From Megaustenia siamemsis (lineage: Eukaryota; Mollusca; Gastropoda; Stylommatophora; Ariophantidae): a DNA stretch of 64,000 nt. The notes below the pieces were generated by a model. The model was not told the origin of the DNA. It saw only the letters and a program-made list of their open reading frames with translations, and searched no databases. The position numbers and the translations under genes are program-made. The stretch is taken from NCBI GenBank assembly GCA_032433765.1, contig JAVIAB010000092.1, forward strand, positions 39,569,718 through 39,633,717, written 5' to 3'. This document shows, piece after piece, positions 47,701 through 57,298 of the stretch. Position 1 is the first letter of the stretch. Each line of letters opens with the position of its first letter.

Positions 47701-50387
47701 GCCTCCGGGTTCACCCAGCCTTAAATGGGTACCGGATTTTTTCTGGGAAAGTAAAGCAGCATGGGCGTAATACCGACCACATTACCCCAAAAATGATGTG
47801 CTGAAGGTCTGTAAAATATAGGGTCACTAACACCATATTTCCCTATACGCCACTTGGCGTGACGGGGGTACTTTATTTTACTTTTACTATTACTAAGAAA
47901 GGGAAAAAAATGTATATAAACATACACAGACATCTGTGTTATCCATGATTACTTCATCATCATCATTATTGTGTGCCGTCTCCGCATCGAAGGTTGGCTA
48001 CCATGGAGCGCCATTTCGCTCTGTCTCTTGCTTTGATAGTACAGGATGTCATAGCTGACTTTGTCCATCTTTTGATGTTACTCGCCCATGTTAGTCTTGG
48101 TCTGCCTGTGCCCCTTTTACCTTGTATTTTCCCTTCCAAGATTACTTTTAGTAGGCTGAGGTGTCTTTTAATATGCCCCCAAAATCTTAACTGTCTTGTT
48201 TTAAATGGGTTTAGTAGTTCTCTTTTCATTTTTAGTTCTTTTAATATTCCATCGTTTCTTTTCTTTCTTTTCCATTCAATTTTTCATATTCTTCTATAAA
48301 TCCACATTTCAAAGGCTTCAATTATCTGTTCTGTTTCCTTGTCTAATTTCCATGTTTCTGCCCCATACAAGAATATTGAGAAGATATACCATTTTGCTAT
48401 TCTTAGTTTTAGCCCTGGTGTTATTTGTTTTGATATTAGTATATTTTTCACGCATTAAAATTGCTTTTTGCCATTCCTATTCTTTTGTTTGGGAGCCGAG
48501 ATAGCTCAGTGGTTAGTGAACTGGTCTACAAAGGACAAGAGGTAAGGTTCGATCTCAACCGACGGCTCCGGTTCACCCAGCCTTTAATGGGTACCGGATC
48601 TTTTTCTTGAAAAGTAAAGAGGCACGGGCGTAATACCGACCACATTACCCCAAAAATCATGGGCCGAAGGTCTGTAAAATTTATGGTCACTAACACCATA
48701 TTCCCTATACGCTACTTGGCGTGACTGGGGTACTTTACTTTTTTTTATTCTTTTGATTATTTCAGTTTTACATTTTTCCATAACTACATTTTGTAGCTGT
48801 GTTTTTATCTCTTCATCTCTTTGATGTTCTGTTATGTTGCCTGAATATGTAAATGGATATTTTTTCGCCCTTCATGTACTCACATTATTTCCAACTTGAC
48901 TCTGATATGTCTAAAATATCTTTATTTAATTGTTCTGCTTCTAAAATAAGATTTTCAAATTTTCCTTCTTGGCAAAGAGTCCTAACATGGCATGTACATT
49001 TTCGTAGATCTTTCTTTAGACTGTTAGAATTTCTGTCCATGGCTTTCTTTGGAATATTACATGATTGGGCTACAATCTCTTTCAAGGTGGTCAGTCATAT
49101 ATGTCTTTCGTGCCCCTGAATATGATTACTTAATTATGAAAACATTGTTAATAGAGCCTAGATATATACAAATGATCTTTCATTAGCATCATATTAAACC
49201 TTTCAAATAAAATCTATATGTGCTGTGTAACAATAGATTGATATATTTTAGGTGTAGTTAATGCTACCATAAATACATCATCATCAGCTTGTATTCCAGC
49301 TGTTCTCCTCTCATTACATGGGCAAAAAATGATGATTGTTTCTTCCTAATATTGGAAATTATCTCTCTTTTTGCCTTGGCCTCTTTCATAACATTCTCAG
49401 TACTCTTCTTAGCTGTCCATGGTATTCTCAACATTCTTCTGCAATACCACATTTCTACAGACTCCAGTGATTTTCTTGTCTCTTGCCCTATTGTCCATGA
49501 TTCATGCACATATGTTAAGACTTAAATACATAACATATTATAAATAATACATTCTATTATATTATTTTTTGTGACTCCTGTTTACCCGGATTGTAAATAA
49601 TATCAATGAAAATTACGTTTGTTTCCTTTCCGTTACCGTTTCTCAACTTTTCTCTAGACACTGTGTTAGTTGTAAACAAAAGCATTAACTTCGTATGAAT
49701 ATAACTGTCTACACTCGTAAAATTATATTATATTTTCATGTAATTTACATATTTAAATTATTGTTTTTTTTTAAATTATCAAAAGAATATCAATATCACA
49801 ATATTTCCCGTTATTATCATCAGCTTGTTTTTTTTTCCCTACACATATTCAACATTCATTAATTTGCTATTTTATTTCAAATATTTAAAATTACTTTTCT
49901 CGTTTCGTCTCCAAACTGGAAGCCAAATTTGTAACCTTCCTCCCTGGTGTTATTCGATGAAGATCCTTGACACAGAAATGCCGCCATATTTAGCGCGCCA
50001 CAATATTTGTCTTTTTAATTTTCTTTTTTGATGATACTTATTTTTTTTTCCCAACACTCCTTCACTCTCAACAGACAATGACATATTTCAAGTTAAAATA
50101 CAACCGTCGTTTTATTCTTATTTTTTTTTTTGTTCCTTCTACAGAAATAAATGAGCGTGTTGCTATTTTTAAAATAACCGTTCAAATATGTTTGTGTGTA
50201 TTATCAGTTCAATATGATGCCCGAGCTGGAGGTTGATAATTCAATACAACTTTTGAAATTGTTTCCACAAAACAGCCCCAAAGCTTCGACACATGGCTTC
50301 ACTATTGGCTTGAATCTGACCCGCTTAACCTTAGGTGTTTTTATTCCAAAAAAGTTGTCAGTATGGTGATTAATCTTGTAATCCTTA

Positions 50388-50460
<73 letters not shown>

Positions 50461-51491
50461 CATTCAACAAATACACAAACATACACATATAGTTTCCGGA
50501 GAAATAAGTGTAATCTATCTTTCATTCAATTTTCCAGTTTCAGTGTAATAATAGTGTACTAACTTTCCCTATTTACACGCAATGTTAAGAGCTCCTCCTA
50601 ACAATAAAATAAAAATAAAAGACACAGTTATTCAATAATCAAAAATATGATACCCTTCTAGATCACAAGGGAAAAACAATTGTAAGATTAAATGAAATGA
50701 TTTTCTTCTTCTTCTTTTTTTTCAGAACAGCATAAACAGCATCAGACCAATCGATTACATTGTAATTTAATAAGCAGCTCTATCGTCATGCTAGTAAGGA
50801 ATAACCAGTCCAATACCAATACCAAACAACATCATTTAAAAGCAGGCGTGTGTAGAACATTCGCAGCTAAATTGATAACCAACTGAATACTCAATCTTCA
50901 TGATATATTGGGATAACCTGCCACTACCGACAACTGGAGACAGACAACATTCCTCTTGTTGTGTTCTTATAAGCGATCTCTTGTAAAATGCGAGGTCGAC
51001 CACATTGTTCTAATCTTTAATTTTCTCATTGGATCCTAGAATATTTCTTCCCTTTCGTAATATTGCTTTTAAATGCTTAACGTATTTTTTTTTTACCAAA
51101 ACGTTTAACACGCTCTGGTGTGGCATGACCGTTTTTCTCGATTATTTATTTTTATTTGAAATAACAGAAAGAAAATAATTCGAAATTTATGTAAAACACA
51201 CACGTTGTTAGGACAATTTGTCCAGTAAGTAGGAAAAGAAGTTAAATAAGAGAATAATAATGTTTTATTGGAAATAACTGAGGAAACGTTAACCATAAAA
51301 ACTGGTTCCAAAACTCATCATGTGGGTTAACTGCAGCCAGATGTGTGTGGCTAGTGGAAGGGAGTGTGTTAATCGAGAATAAAGATATTATCAAACACAG
51401 GAACGTGAGCTGCTTCTATCTCTTCAAACTCAAGTGAACTGGTGGGGACTCAGAACTCCTGAACTGTCCTCCAGCTACTAACAACAACATG

Positions 51492-51565
<74 letters not shown>

Positions 51566-54500
51566 CTTAAAAGATAAAGCAAAAGCAGTAATTATCATCC
51601 TAAATAGGAAGAGATTTATTCAAAATTGCAGTTTAACTCATAAAAAGAAAGGTAATACACGATCAAAGTCCTAAAAAATATATGCAATAAAATATGGCAT
51701 AGAGAAGTATAGCGTACATCGTTGATACAGCCAATAACGATTTCCATTATTAGAAAATGAAATCTACAAATCTGCACAAATTATGGCGCGTTCAGTCTCA
51801 GCAGCCACCTTAAAAGAAAAAAAAGTAAAGAGCCCCCCGTCACGCCAGAGTGACGTATAAGGAATATGGTGTTAGTGACCATAAATTTTACAGACCTTCG
51901 GCACATGATTTTTCAAGTAATGTGGTCGGTATTACGCCCGTGCCGCTCCACTTTCCCAGAAAAAAAATCCGGTACCCATTTAAGGCTGGGTGAACCTGGA
52001 ACCCCTACCCCTTGTCCTTTGCAGTCCAGTTCACTAACCACTGAGCTATCGCGGCTCCCCAGCCACCTAAGCAAGACTAGAAATAATCCTCAATGGGCTG
52101 AATGTTCATATATGTCACACTATAGCTAAAGAAAGCGTTGGTTTAGAACAAGAAGCGTCTAGCTAATCTTCAAGCTCCATGCGCGCTCTGGTAAAGTTTC
52201 ATCAACAAGGCCTGCACTACGTGTTTATTTACTTGAATAAAGCATTTGACAGAGTTGTGCATGAAGCTCTCTGAGAAACCATTAACAAATACATCAATTA
52301 TCATATGATCAATGTAATCAAACAGCTGTAGGAACACTCCAAAAGTGCAGTACTTGCAAACGAGATGATGGGCATGATACTTCTGAGAACCGTGGAAGTA
52401 AGGCATGGTTATTTGGTACAATGTATTTAATCACTTTCTTTAAAAAATGTGTGACAGACATCCTTGAAGAACATAGGCATCTGAGGCATAATTAATACCA
52501 GCCTTCATTTTGCACACTTTAAATGGGATAGTAAGTGATGTATCAGTGCTTGAAAGCCTAGTTGAGTCCATAGATAAGATATCATGAGCATGAAAATATA
52601 GATCAATGCTTACAAATCAAACTAATAACGAGGAATATCATTGAAGGAACAATCACAGTAAACGGATAATCTGAAGCAGTCAATCAATTCAAGTATCTGG
52701 GCCGCATTGCCAGGGAAGAGAACTCACAATCAGAAGTACTAACTACAGGCATTTGTAGTAGCCTGGAAAAGCAAAACCATCTACCTAAGAAATAATGTTA
52801 GATTATTTTGAACAGTAGTTGCGTCTGTATTTCTAAAGGTCTGCAGAATATTGACACTCGCTGCTGCTTTTAAGAAGAATATGGGTTCTCTGGAAATGAG
52901 ATTTGAATAGATAGATATTACAGAAATCTTATCTAGATCTCTTCACCGATGAGGAAGTGTGCAACAATATCTAATGATCAAAGGAACCAATTAAAGACTT
53001 TCTGTCTACGGTAAAAGTACAAAACCTAAAATGGTGCAGACACGTTATAAGACATAAATGCCTTGCTAAGACTATTTTGCAAGACATGTTATCAGCTAAA
53101 CAAGAAAAGTTAGACAGAAAAACGTAGGCAGATGAACGACATAAGAAGATTAATAGAATTTACCATTTTTTTCACGTCTCATAAAGCTGCTCCTAAGCAT
53201 GAAGGTTGGAGGAAAATAGTGAAAACTCATCACGATTGTGCAAGGGACTATCAGGGTTATATTCAGGGTCATTGTCAGGACTGATAATGCTGATGAAGAT
53301 TTGTTGATACATAGAGCCGATCACAGTCAATTGTCATTCCACAGTTCTAAATTTCTACGTCAAAATCAGCTCCAATTCTATTCACCAGTTACTCACTCAT
53401 TCACTCACTCGGCCGCTGATTCATTCAGTTGCACTCGGTCCCTCACTCAATCACTTACTCACTCATCCATTCAATCACGCATTATAAACTGTCTTGCTAC
53501 CACTTCAACACATATTAATTGTACATTCAATTAAATATTGTAATCGTTTGCATGCACTACCTGAACATTTGAGTGCTGGACAGAATGCAGAATAAACAAA
53601 ATATGATGATGATCGCTCCTCGCTGCTGGCACCACATGTTACGACGGAAAGGCATGTAGACCACGCACAAACGTTCCGTTGCCATAGCAACGATCAGCCA
53701 CGAAGACATCAGATTGCAGACAGAATCAGCAAACATAAAAATCTAATATAAGGGGGAAAAAAAGTAAATTAACAATTAAATGTGACGCCCACAATCATAG
53801 TATTATTTGTTCAGGAATTAATTACAATGTTGTTTTGCGTATCTAAGCTTTGACAGCCTTTGTTTTCTACAACCAGCTTCCTTTCCAATGCTTCACCCAA
53901 TATTTGCTTTTCATTTGTTAAATGATGTTATATGTTTTATTTACTTTTTCAGTCGGAAAATATCATCACCAGTACTTGTCTTTCCATCTAATATCACTTT
54001 TCTTAATAGAACATAAGGTATCTTTGTGTTATGACTACCACCGGCATACTCAGATACTGTCCATTAGTGTTCCGATCATTTCTTGATAACACATGAATAT
54101 CTCAGTGCAGTGCATGACCTCTGTAGCAGTAGACGATCTAGCAAGGTCTATGAACAAAACGAAAACTTTTTTATTTGTTATAAAAGATGATCGGAAATTT
54201 ATTGTTCTTTCCTTTTTTTAAATTTGGACTGGTCTGCAACTCATAGGGCAATTTTTAACTGTCAAAAGTTCTCCTGGATTCTGAGTGGAAATACCAGGCA
54301 CAAATTACATTTAACATTTTCAACGAGACAAGGACGGGGCAATAACGGGGCAAGGACGGAGCAAGGGCGGGGCAAGGAACTCTTTATCTCGTATCTGGAG
54401 AACAGGGGCCATCGGTAGAGAAAACGCAAACACTCTTTAAATGGGGCTCAAACATTGCACTTTCTGGTTACGACCAGTGTGCCTTTCCTCAGCACTACAG

Positions 54501-55311
54501 CTACAATCAGTATGACAACGTCTCTCCAAGTCTTAATAAACATTTTCATCATTACCACCTCTTGATAGTTATAGTTAAAGTACGAAGGACTTTAGCAAAA
54601 TAATAAAACAAAACAGTAACAATTAAAAAAAGCAACCAATCAATATTACTAAAGTTTACAACACAACATAATAAACAAGACGTGTACTACGGTCAAGGAC
54701 TCATTGTCCGGGACGACAGACAACGGAAAATGTAATCGATCCTATTGTCTGTTTTCCTGTATACAGGGTACTTAGGTTCACCCTCCCAGTTATGTCTCCA
54801 TATTCATTTTCTGATGCTGAACCCGTTCTGGCATGTATCTCATAAGACTGGAGGTCCGTTTAAAATCAGATCTGGTTGATATAAAAATAGCAACGAGAAA
54901 TTACTGCCAGCACAGGATTTTTTTTTAAAATACGATCTCTAACCATGTTTATTGTGAAATATATGGACTTCAACTGAAGTTATATTTTCTTAGAAGAAGT
55001 CGGGTGTATAGATGATAGCAGCTACTGGAGCCATCTCGAGTATATTTTTTCTGACGTTATCTGCTTATTAGATCCATTTACATCTCTCTGGGGTATTTTT
55101 TTTTTTTAAACAGGATTGCGTCTGACCGGTTGTTCGATACGTTTAGGAGACACGAAACTGCTAAATCATCATAAATCTAATTACAGATAGGATGGTACAA
55201 CAGTCGGGAGGGGATTATACCTTGCACGCATCATCAGAAAACTTAGAAAAAAGGCCGGGGCTTCTTAGAATTTCCTCCACCATGTGAATCTCCTGGCTGA
55301 CCAGAACCAAA
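42797..55311 (-). CDS. Class A GPCR, FMRFamide-receptor/GPR139-like, five exons, 5' partial
   Basis: A seven-transmembrane receptor of the plasma membrane, predicted to signal through G proteins; the ligand is unknown and a neuropeptide is a guess from family resemblance. Visible coding exons in transcript order are 55311-55221, 53742-53561, 46578-46365, 45034-44856 and 42955-42797 (stop TGA). They give about 273 residues covering the end of TM2 to the C-terminus. Landmarks in order: Cys at the outer end of TM3 (DDACK), ERLCVV in place of DRY, TM4, an extracellular loop 2 Cys (ICYGKEPWF), TM5 with FIAP, TM6 with TTLP, and TM7 with NYASNFFIYILSGKKFR. All splice sites are AG/GT. Phases match at every join except between 53561 and 46578 (phase 2 into phase 0), which requires one unseen exon. 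TM1 and the start codon were not found. The NFFIY form of TM7 is known from FMRFamide and GPR139-type receptors; the exact subfamily is unresolved. Confidence 0.85.
43029..43101. repeat. (TA)n and (GT)n microsatellite in the last GPCR intron
   Basis: About 28 TA units, then TGTGTGTGTG. It lies between the last exon (42955) and the RTE-B fragment at 43217. Confidence 0.96.
43217..43500 (-). mobile_element. RTE-B LINE, 3' fragment
   Basis: The minus strand reads MKFFGHVKRHNSLIKVILEG, then KRCRGRPRLTWASNIKRWT and IKARDRVEWRSMVATLR, then a (ATG)n tail at 43222. Same strand as the receptor gene. Confidence 0.9.
43501..44658. other. GPCR intron sequence, nothing recognised
   Basis: Part of the intron between 44856 and 42955. 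Contains a loose inverted similarity (AACTCGTGCCCACAGAGT at 43648 against CTCTGTGGGCACGAATTTC at 44171), suggesting a decayed palindromic insertion. Confidence 0.45.
44660..44711. repeat. (TA)n microsatellite in a GPCR intron
   Basis: About 26 TA units. Confidence 0.97.
44856..45034 (-). CDS. GPCR exon: end of intracellular loop 3, TM6 and loop 3
   Basis: 179 nt, phase 1 in and phase 0 out, with acceptor TTTTGTAG and donor TTTCAG|GTATT. It starts with a basic stretch (SSRRRSKTTRM), then TM6 (MLIAISFTYIITTLPTVIFT) with the TM6 proline in TLP. Extracellular loop 3 and the first residues of TM7 (WMHVFQ) follow. Confidence 0.88.
45035..46364. other. GPCR intron, nothing recognised
   Basis: Intron of 1330 bases with GT/AG ends and phase 1. 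Contains short CATACATACATA runs near 45895. No mobile element recognised. Confidence 0.7.
46365..46578 (-). CDS. GPCR exon: extracellular loop 2 and TM5
   Basis: 214 nt, phase 0 in and phase 1 out, with acceptor TTTATTTCAG and donor ACTG|GTTAGT. It encodes 71 residues. ICYGKEPWF holds the loop 2 cysteine. TM5 covers about residues 28-53 and has the typical proline in FIAP, followed by the start of intracellular loop 3 (SVEKATHNGDSSSTRLT). The glycine codon is split across the next intron and is restored exactly (G + GA). Confidence 0.88.
46703..46812 (-). mobile_element. RTE-A LINE, 3' end, cut by another insertion
   Basis: ATCATCATCATCAATTATCG + TACCTGCTGGCGTAGATGAT matches the RTE-A 3' end. 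The match stops at TCATTCTCCTAAA (about 46812) and resumes near 47135. Confidence 0.8.
46813..47134. mobile_element. Unidentified insert of about 320 bp inside RTE-A
   Basis: Splits a collinear RTE-A match. It starts AAATTCTCTCCGCACGTTTC and has CGCACAATGCACC and GCCGCACAGTGCG near its left end; the rest is AT-rich. No coding frame. It may be a small non-autonomous element or mixed decay. Confidence 0.45.
47135..47405 (-). mobile_element. RTE-A LINE, continued
   Basis: GATATCTTTTCTCTTTACTT, then ATACTCCAGCTGTTTC and GTCCATGGTATTCTCAATAT, collinear with RTE-A at 36300-36540. Lies in the largest GPCR intron. Confidence 0.8.
47629..47885 (+). mobile_element. SINE-1, full length with target duplication
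   Basis: Head GAGCCGCGATAGCTCAGTGG (box A) and GGGTTCGATCCC (box B), body, 3' hairpin ACGCCACTTGGCGT, T-rich tail. Flanked by ACTATTACTAAG at 47617-47628 and 47886-47897, a 12-bp duplication left by insertion. Opposite in strand to the receptor gene whose intron it occupies. Confidence 0.95.
47953..48477 (-). mobile_element. RTE-B LINE, 3' part, interrupted by SINE-1
   Basis: The minus strand reads RELLNPFKTRQLRFWGHIKR, then GKRGTGRPRLTWASNIKRWT. It has an (ATG)n tail near 47955. It is the most complete RTE-B 3' end in the window and shows the uninterrupted site used to prove the insertion at 28650. Confidence 0.9.
48488..48745 (+). mobile_element. SINE-1 inserted in RTE-B, with target duplication
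   Basis: GGGAGCCGAGATAGCTCAG head to T-rich tail, with the 3' hairpin altered to ACGCTACTTGGCGT. Flanked by TATTCTTTTG at 48478-48487 and 48746-48755. Confidence 0.93.
48797..49130 (-). mobile_element. RTE-A LINE endonuclease fragment
   Basis: Minus strand: CHVRTLCQEGKFENLILEAE, then LNKDILDISESSWK, a decayed endonuclease start parallel to 31720-31500. Confidence 0.8.
49270..49515 (-). mobile_element. RTE-A LINE C-terminal fragment
   Basis: Minus strand: ESWTIGQETRKSLESVEMWY, then CRRMLRIPWTAKKSTENVMK and SSFFAHVMRGEQLEY. It stops at GATGATG near 49275 without the usual CCCGGTACTT end. Confidence 0.88.
49516..50392. other. GPCR intron sequence, nothing recognised
   Basis: AT-rich. Part of the 7-kb gap in which one receptor exon is predicted; no candidate stands out here. 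Confidence 0.45.
50393..50455. repeat. (TA)n microsatellite in a GPCR intron
   Basis: About 31 TA units. Confidence 0.97.
50456..51488. other. GPCR intron sequence, nothing recognised
   Basis: Unassigned. Screened by eye for the missing exon without success. Confidence 0.45.
51489..51563 (+). repeat. (GT)n / (GTGC)n microsatellite
   Basis: Two GT blocks with GCGTGCGTGCGTGCGTATGT between them. Confidence 0.97.
51811..52060 (-). mobile_element. SINE-1, full length with target duplication
   Basis: Reverse orientation: T-tail end at 51811, head ending GAGCTATCGCGGCTCCCC at 52060. Flanked by AGCCACCT at 51803-51810 and 52061-52068. Confidence 0.92.
52190..53290 (+). pseudogene. Decayed LINE reverse transcriptase in a GPCR intron
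   Basis: Full of stops and frameshifts. Recognisable: motif A-like YLNKAFDRVVHEAL at about 52230, a motif B zone (TVEVRHGYLVQ) near 52390, QVSG-type IQVSGPHCQ near 52690 in the other frame, and the C-terminal zone VQNLKWCRHVIRH, LAKTILQDM near 53020-53090. It resembles the common invertebrate LINE end with an LKWxGHVxR motif. Opposite in strand to the receptor. Confidence 0.7.
53561..53742 (-). CDS. GPCR exon: TM3, intracellular loop 2 and TM4
   Basis: 182 nt, phase 0 in and phase 2 out, with acceptor ATATTAG and donor TTCAG|GTAGTG. It encodes 60 residues. TM3 runs from about residue 1 to 25 and ends in MATERLCVVYMPFRR, where ERL stands for the usual D/E-R-Y. A basic loop (RRNMWCQQR) follows, then TM4 (GAIIIIFCLFCILSSTQMF). 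A stop codon lies immediately past the donor, so read-through is not possible. Confidence 0.85.
53743..55220. other. GPCR intron with a GGGGC-rich patch
   Basis: Intron of 1478 bases, phase 0, GT/AG. A short purine-rich run with GACGGGGCAATAACGGGGC-type imperfect repeats lies at 54330-54378. Nothing else recognised. Confidence 0.7.
55221..55311 (-). CDS. GPCR exon: end of TM2 and extracellular loop 1
   Basis: 91 nt between acceptor TTCTTGTCACAG and donor AAG|GTATAAT. It begins with one base that completes a split codon (phase 2 in) and then encodes 30 residues ending SDDACK (phase 0 out). The Cys next to the end fits the conserved TM3 cysteine that pairs with extracellular loop 2. On its own this exon would be weak; its exact phase fit to the next exon carries the call. 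Confidence 0.75.
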
Positions 55312-55439
55312 CTGTGACAAGAAAATGATAACATTTCAATTAAGACAGAATTAAAGGCAAGGTAGCAACTTATATACTGGTATGTCCATCTAGAAACAAT
55401 GTCATGTGAATCCTTTACATACTCGCCAAACAAAGCAAT

Positions 55440-55560
55440 ATATTAAAAGATTAGAAGGAGAAGAGCAAGAGGCAGACCCAGAGTAACATGGGTAGACAAC
55501 ATCAAAGAAACGCTACAACAACATCAATTGACAATGATTGAAACCCCCACCCGATCAGGT
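55440..55560 (+). mobile_element. Short RTE-type LINE fragment
   Basis: GAGCAAGAGGCAGACCCAGA + GTAACATGGGTAGACAAC translates to RARGRPRVTWVDNIKETL, the GRPR..TW..NIK segment of RTE C-terminal zones. Upstream of the first seen receptor exon. Confidence 0.6.
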
Positions 55561-55779
55561 ACAAGATGAAATGAGAAAATAAGAAAAAAAAGGGCAGTGA
55601 AATAAAAGTTGAATGTGGGGAAAAACCATGAAACATTTAACACGCAGAAGAAAACGTTTCATTTCAGTGATCTCATGGGGAAGTCCACCCTAGATGAGAC
55701 ATGAAACACTATGAGTGCAAACAAAAGAGCAGTGTAGCCGGTTCAACAGACCTGGCAAACACATAAGAAGAGGCAATCA

Positions 55780-56048
55780 TCATCATCATCGTGTGCCCTC
55801 TCCGCAACGAAGGTTGGCTACCATGGATCGCCATTATACTCTGTTTCTTGCTTTGATGGTGCAGGCTGACATAGATTGACTTGTCCATCTTTAGATGTTA
55901 CTCGTCCATGTTAGTCTTGGTCTGCCTCTGCCTCTTTTGCCTTGTATTTTTCCTTCCAATATTACTTTTAGTAGGCTGTTGTGTCTTTTAACATGCCCCA
56001 AAAATTTCATTTGTCTTGTCTTAATTGTGTCCAGCAGTTCTCTTTTTA
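55780..56048 (-). mobile_element. RTE-B LINE, 5'-truncated copy with target duplication
   Basis: CATCATCATCGTGTGCCCTC and CTACCATGGATCGCC start the RTE-B 3' end. The copy stops at 56048. It is flanked by AAGAGGCAATCA (55768-55779) and AAGAAGCAATCA (56049-56060), a 12-bp duplication with one mismatch. A clean example of 5' truncation. Confidence 0.88.
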
Positions 56049-56246
56049 AAGAAGCAATCAGCGTGGAATATTTTGCGAGATATTGGAAACCTCTATGGCG
56101 TTGTGTTTAGCTCGCTGGCCTGGCTAAAAGGTCAGTGAACTTCAATCCAGCCTGACAATCTCCTGTCGATAGAACTAGAAAAAGATGGATGTCTAGGTCA
56201 TTGAGTAGGAGAAGGCAATAACGATGAGAAAAAGCACTAGCTCCCT

Positions 56247-57298
56247 AACCAACAAATGATGTGTTCTAGTAAAGAGCTAACCAACAAATGATGTGTCCTA
56301 GTAAAGAGCTAACCAATAAATGATGTGTCCTAGTAAAGAGCTAGCCAACAAATGATGTCGTAGTATAGAGCTAACCAACAAATGATGTGTCCTAGTAAAG
56401 AGCTAGCCAACAAATGATGTGTCCTAGTAAAGAGCTAGCCAACAAATGATGTATCCTAGTAAAGAGCTAGCCAACAAATGATGTGTCCTAGTATAGAGCT
56501 AACCAACAAATGATGTGTCCTAGTAAAGAGCTAACCAACAAATGATGTGTCCTAGTAAAAAGCTAACCAACAAATGATGTGTCCTAATAAAGTGCTGGCC
56601 AACAAATGATGTGTCCTAGTATAGAGCTAGCCAACAAATGATGTGTCCTAGTAAAGAGCTAGCCAACAAATGATGTGTCCTAGTATAGAGCTAACCAACA
56701 AATGATGTGTCCTAGTAAAGAGCTAACCAACAAATGATGTGTCCTAGTAAAAGCTAACCAACAAATGATGTGTCCTAATAAAGTGCTGGCCAACAAATGA
56801 TGTGTCCTAGTATAGAGCTAACCAACAAATGATGTGTCCTAGTAAAGAGCTAGCCAACAAATGATGTGTTCTAGTAAAGAGCTAACCAACAAATGATGTG
56901 TCCTAGTAACAAGCTAACCAACAAATGATGTGTCCTAATAAAGTGCTGGCCAACAAATGATGTGTCCTAGTATAGAGCTAACCAACAAATGATGTGTCCT
57001 AGTATAGAGCTAACCAACAAATGATGTGTCCTAGTAAAGAGCTAACCAACAAATGATGTGTCCTAGTAAAAAGCTAACCAACAAATGATGTGTCCTAATA
57101 AAGTGCTGGCCAACAAATGATGTGTCCTAGTGTAGAGCTAACCAACAAATGATGTGTCCTAGTCAAGAGCTAACCAACAAATGATGTGTCCTAGTAAAGA
57201 GCTAACCAATAAATGATGTGTCCTAGTAAAGAGCTAGCCAACAAATGATGTGTCCTAGTATAGAGCTAACCAACAAATGATGTGTCCTAGTAAAGAGA
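56247..57298 (+). repeat. 32-bp minisatellite, about 33 copies, with higher-order order
   Basis: Unit AAAGAGCTAACCAACAAATG + ATGTGTCCTAGT. Variants: CTAGCC for CTAACC, AGTAT for AGTAA, and a marked pair (CCTAATAA followed by AGTGCTGGCC) that recurs at 56592, 56783, 56943 and 57103, i.e. every five or six units. Confidence 0.97.
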
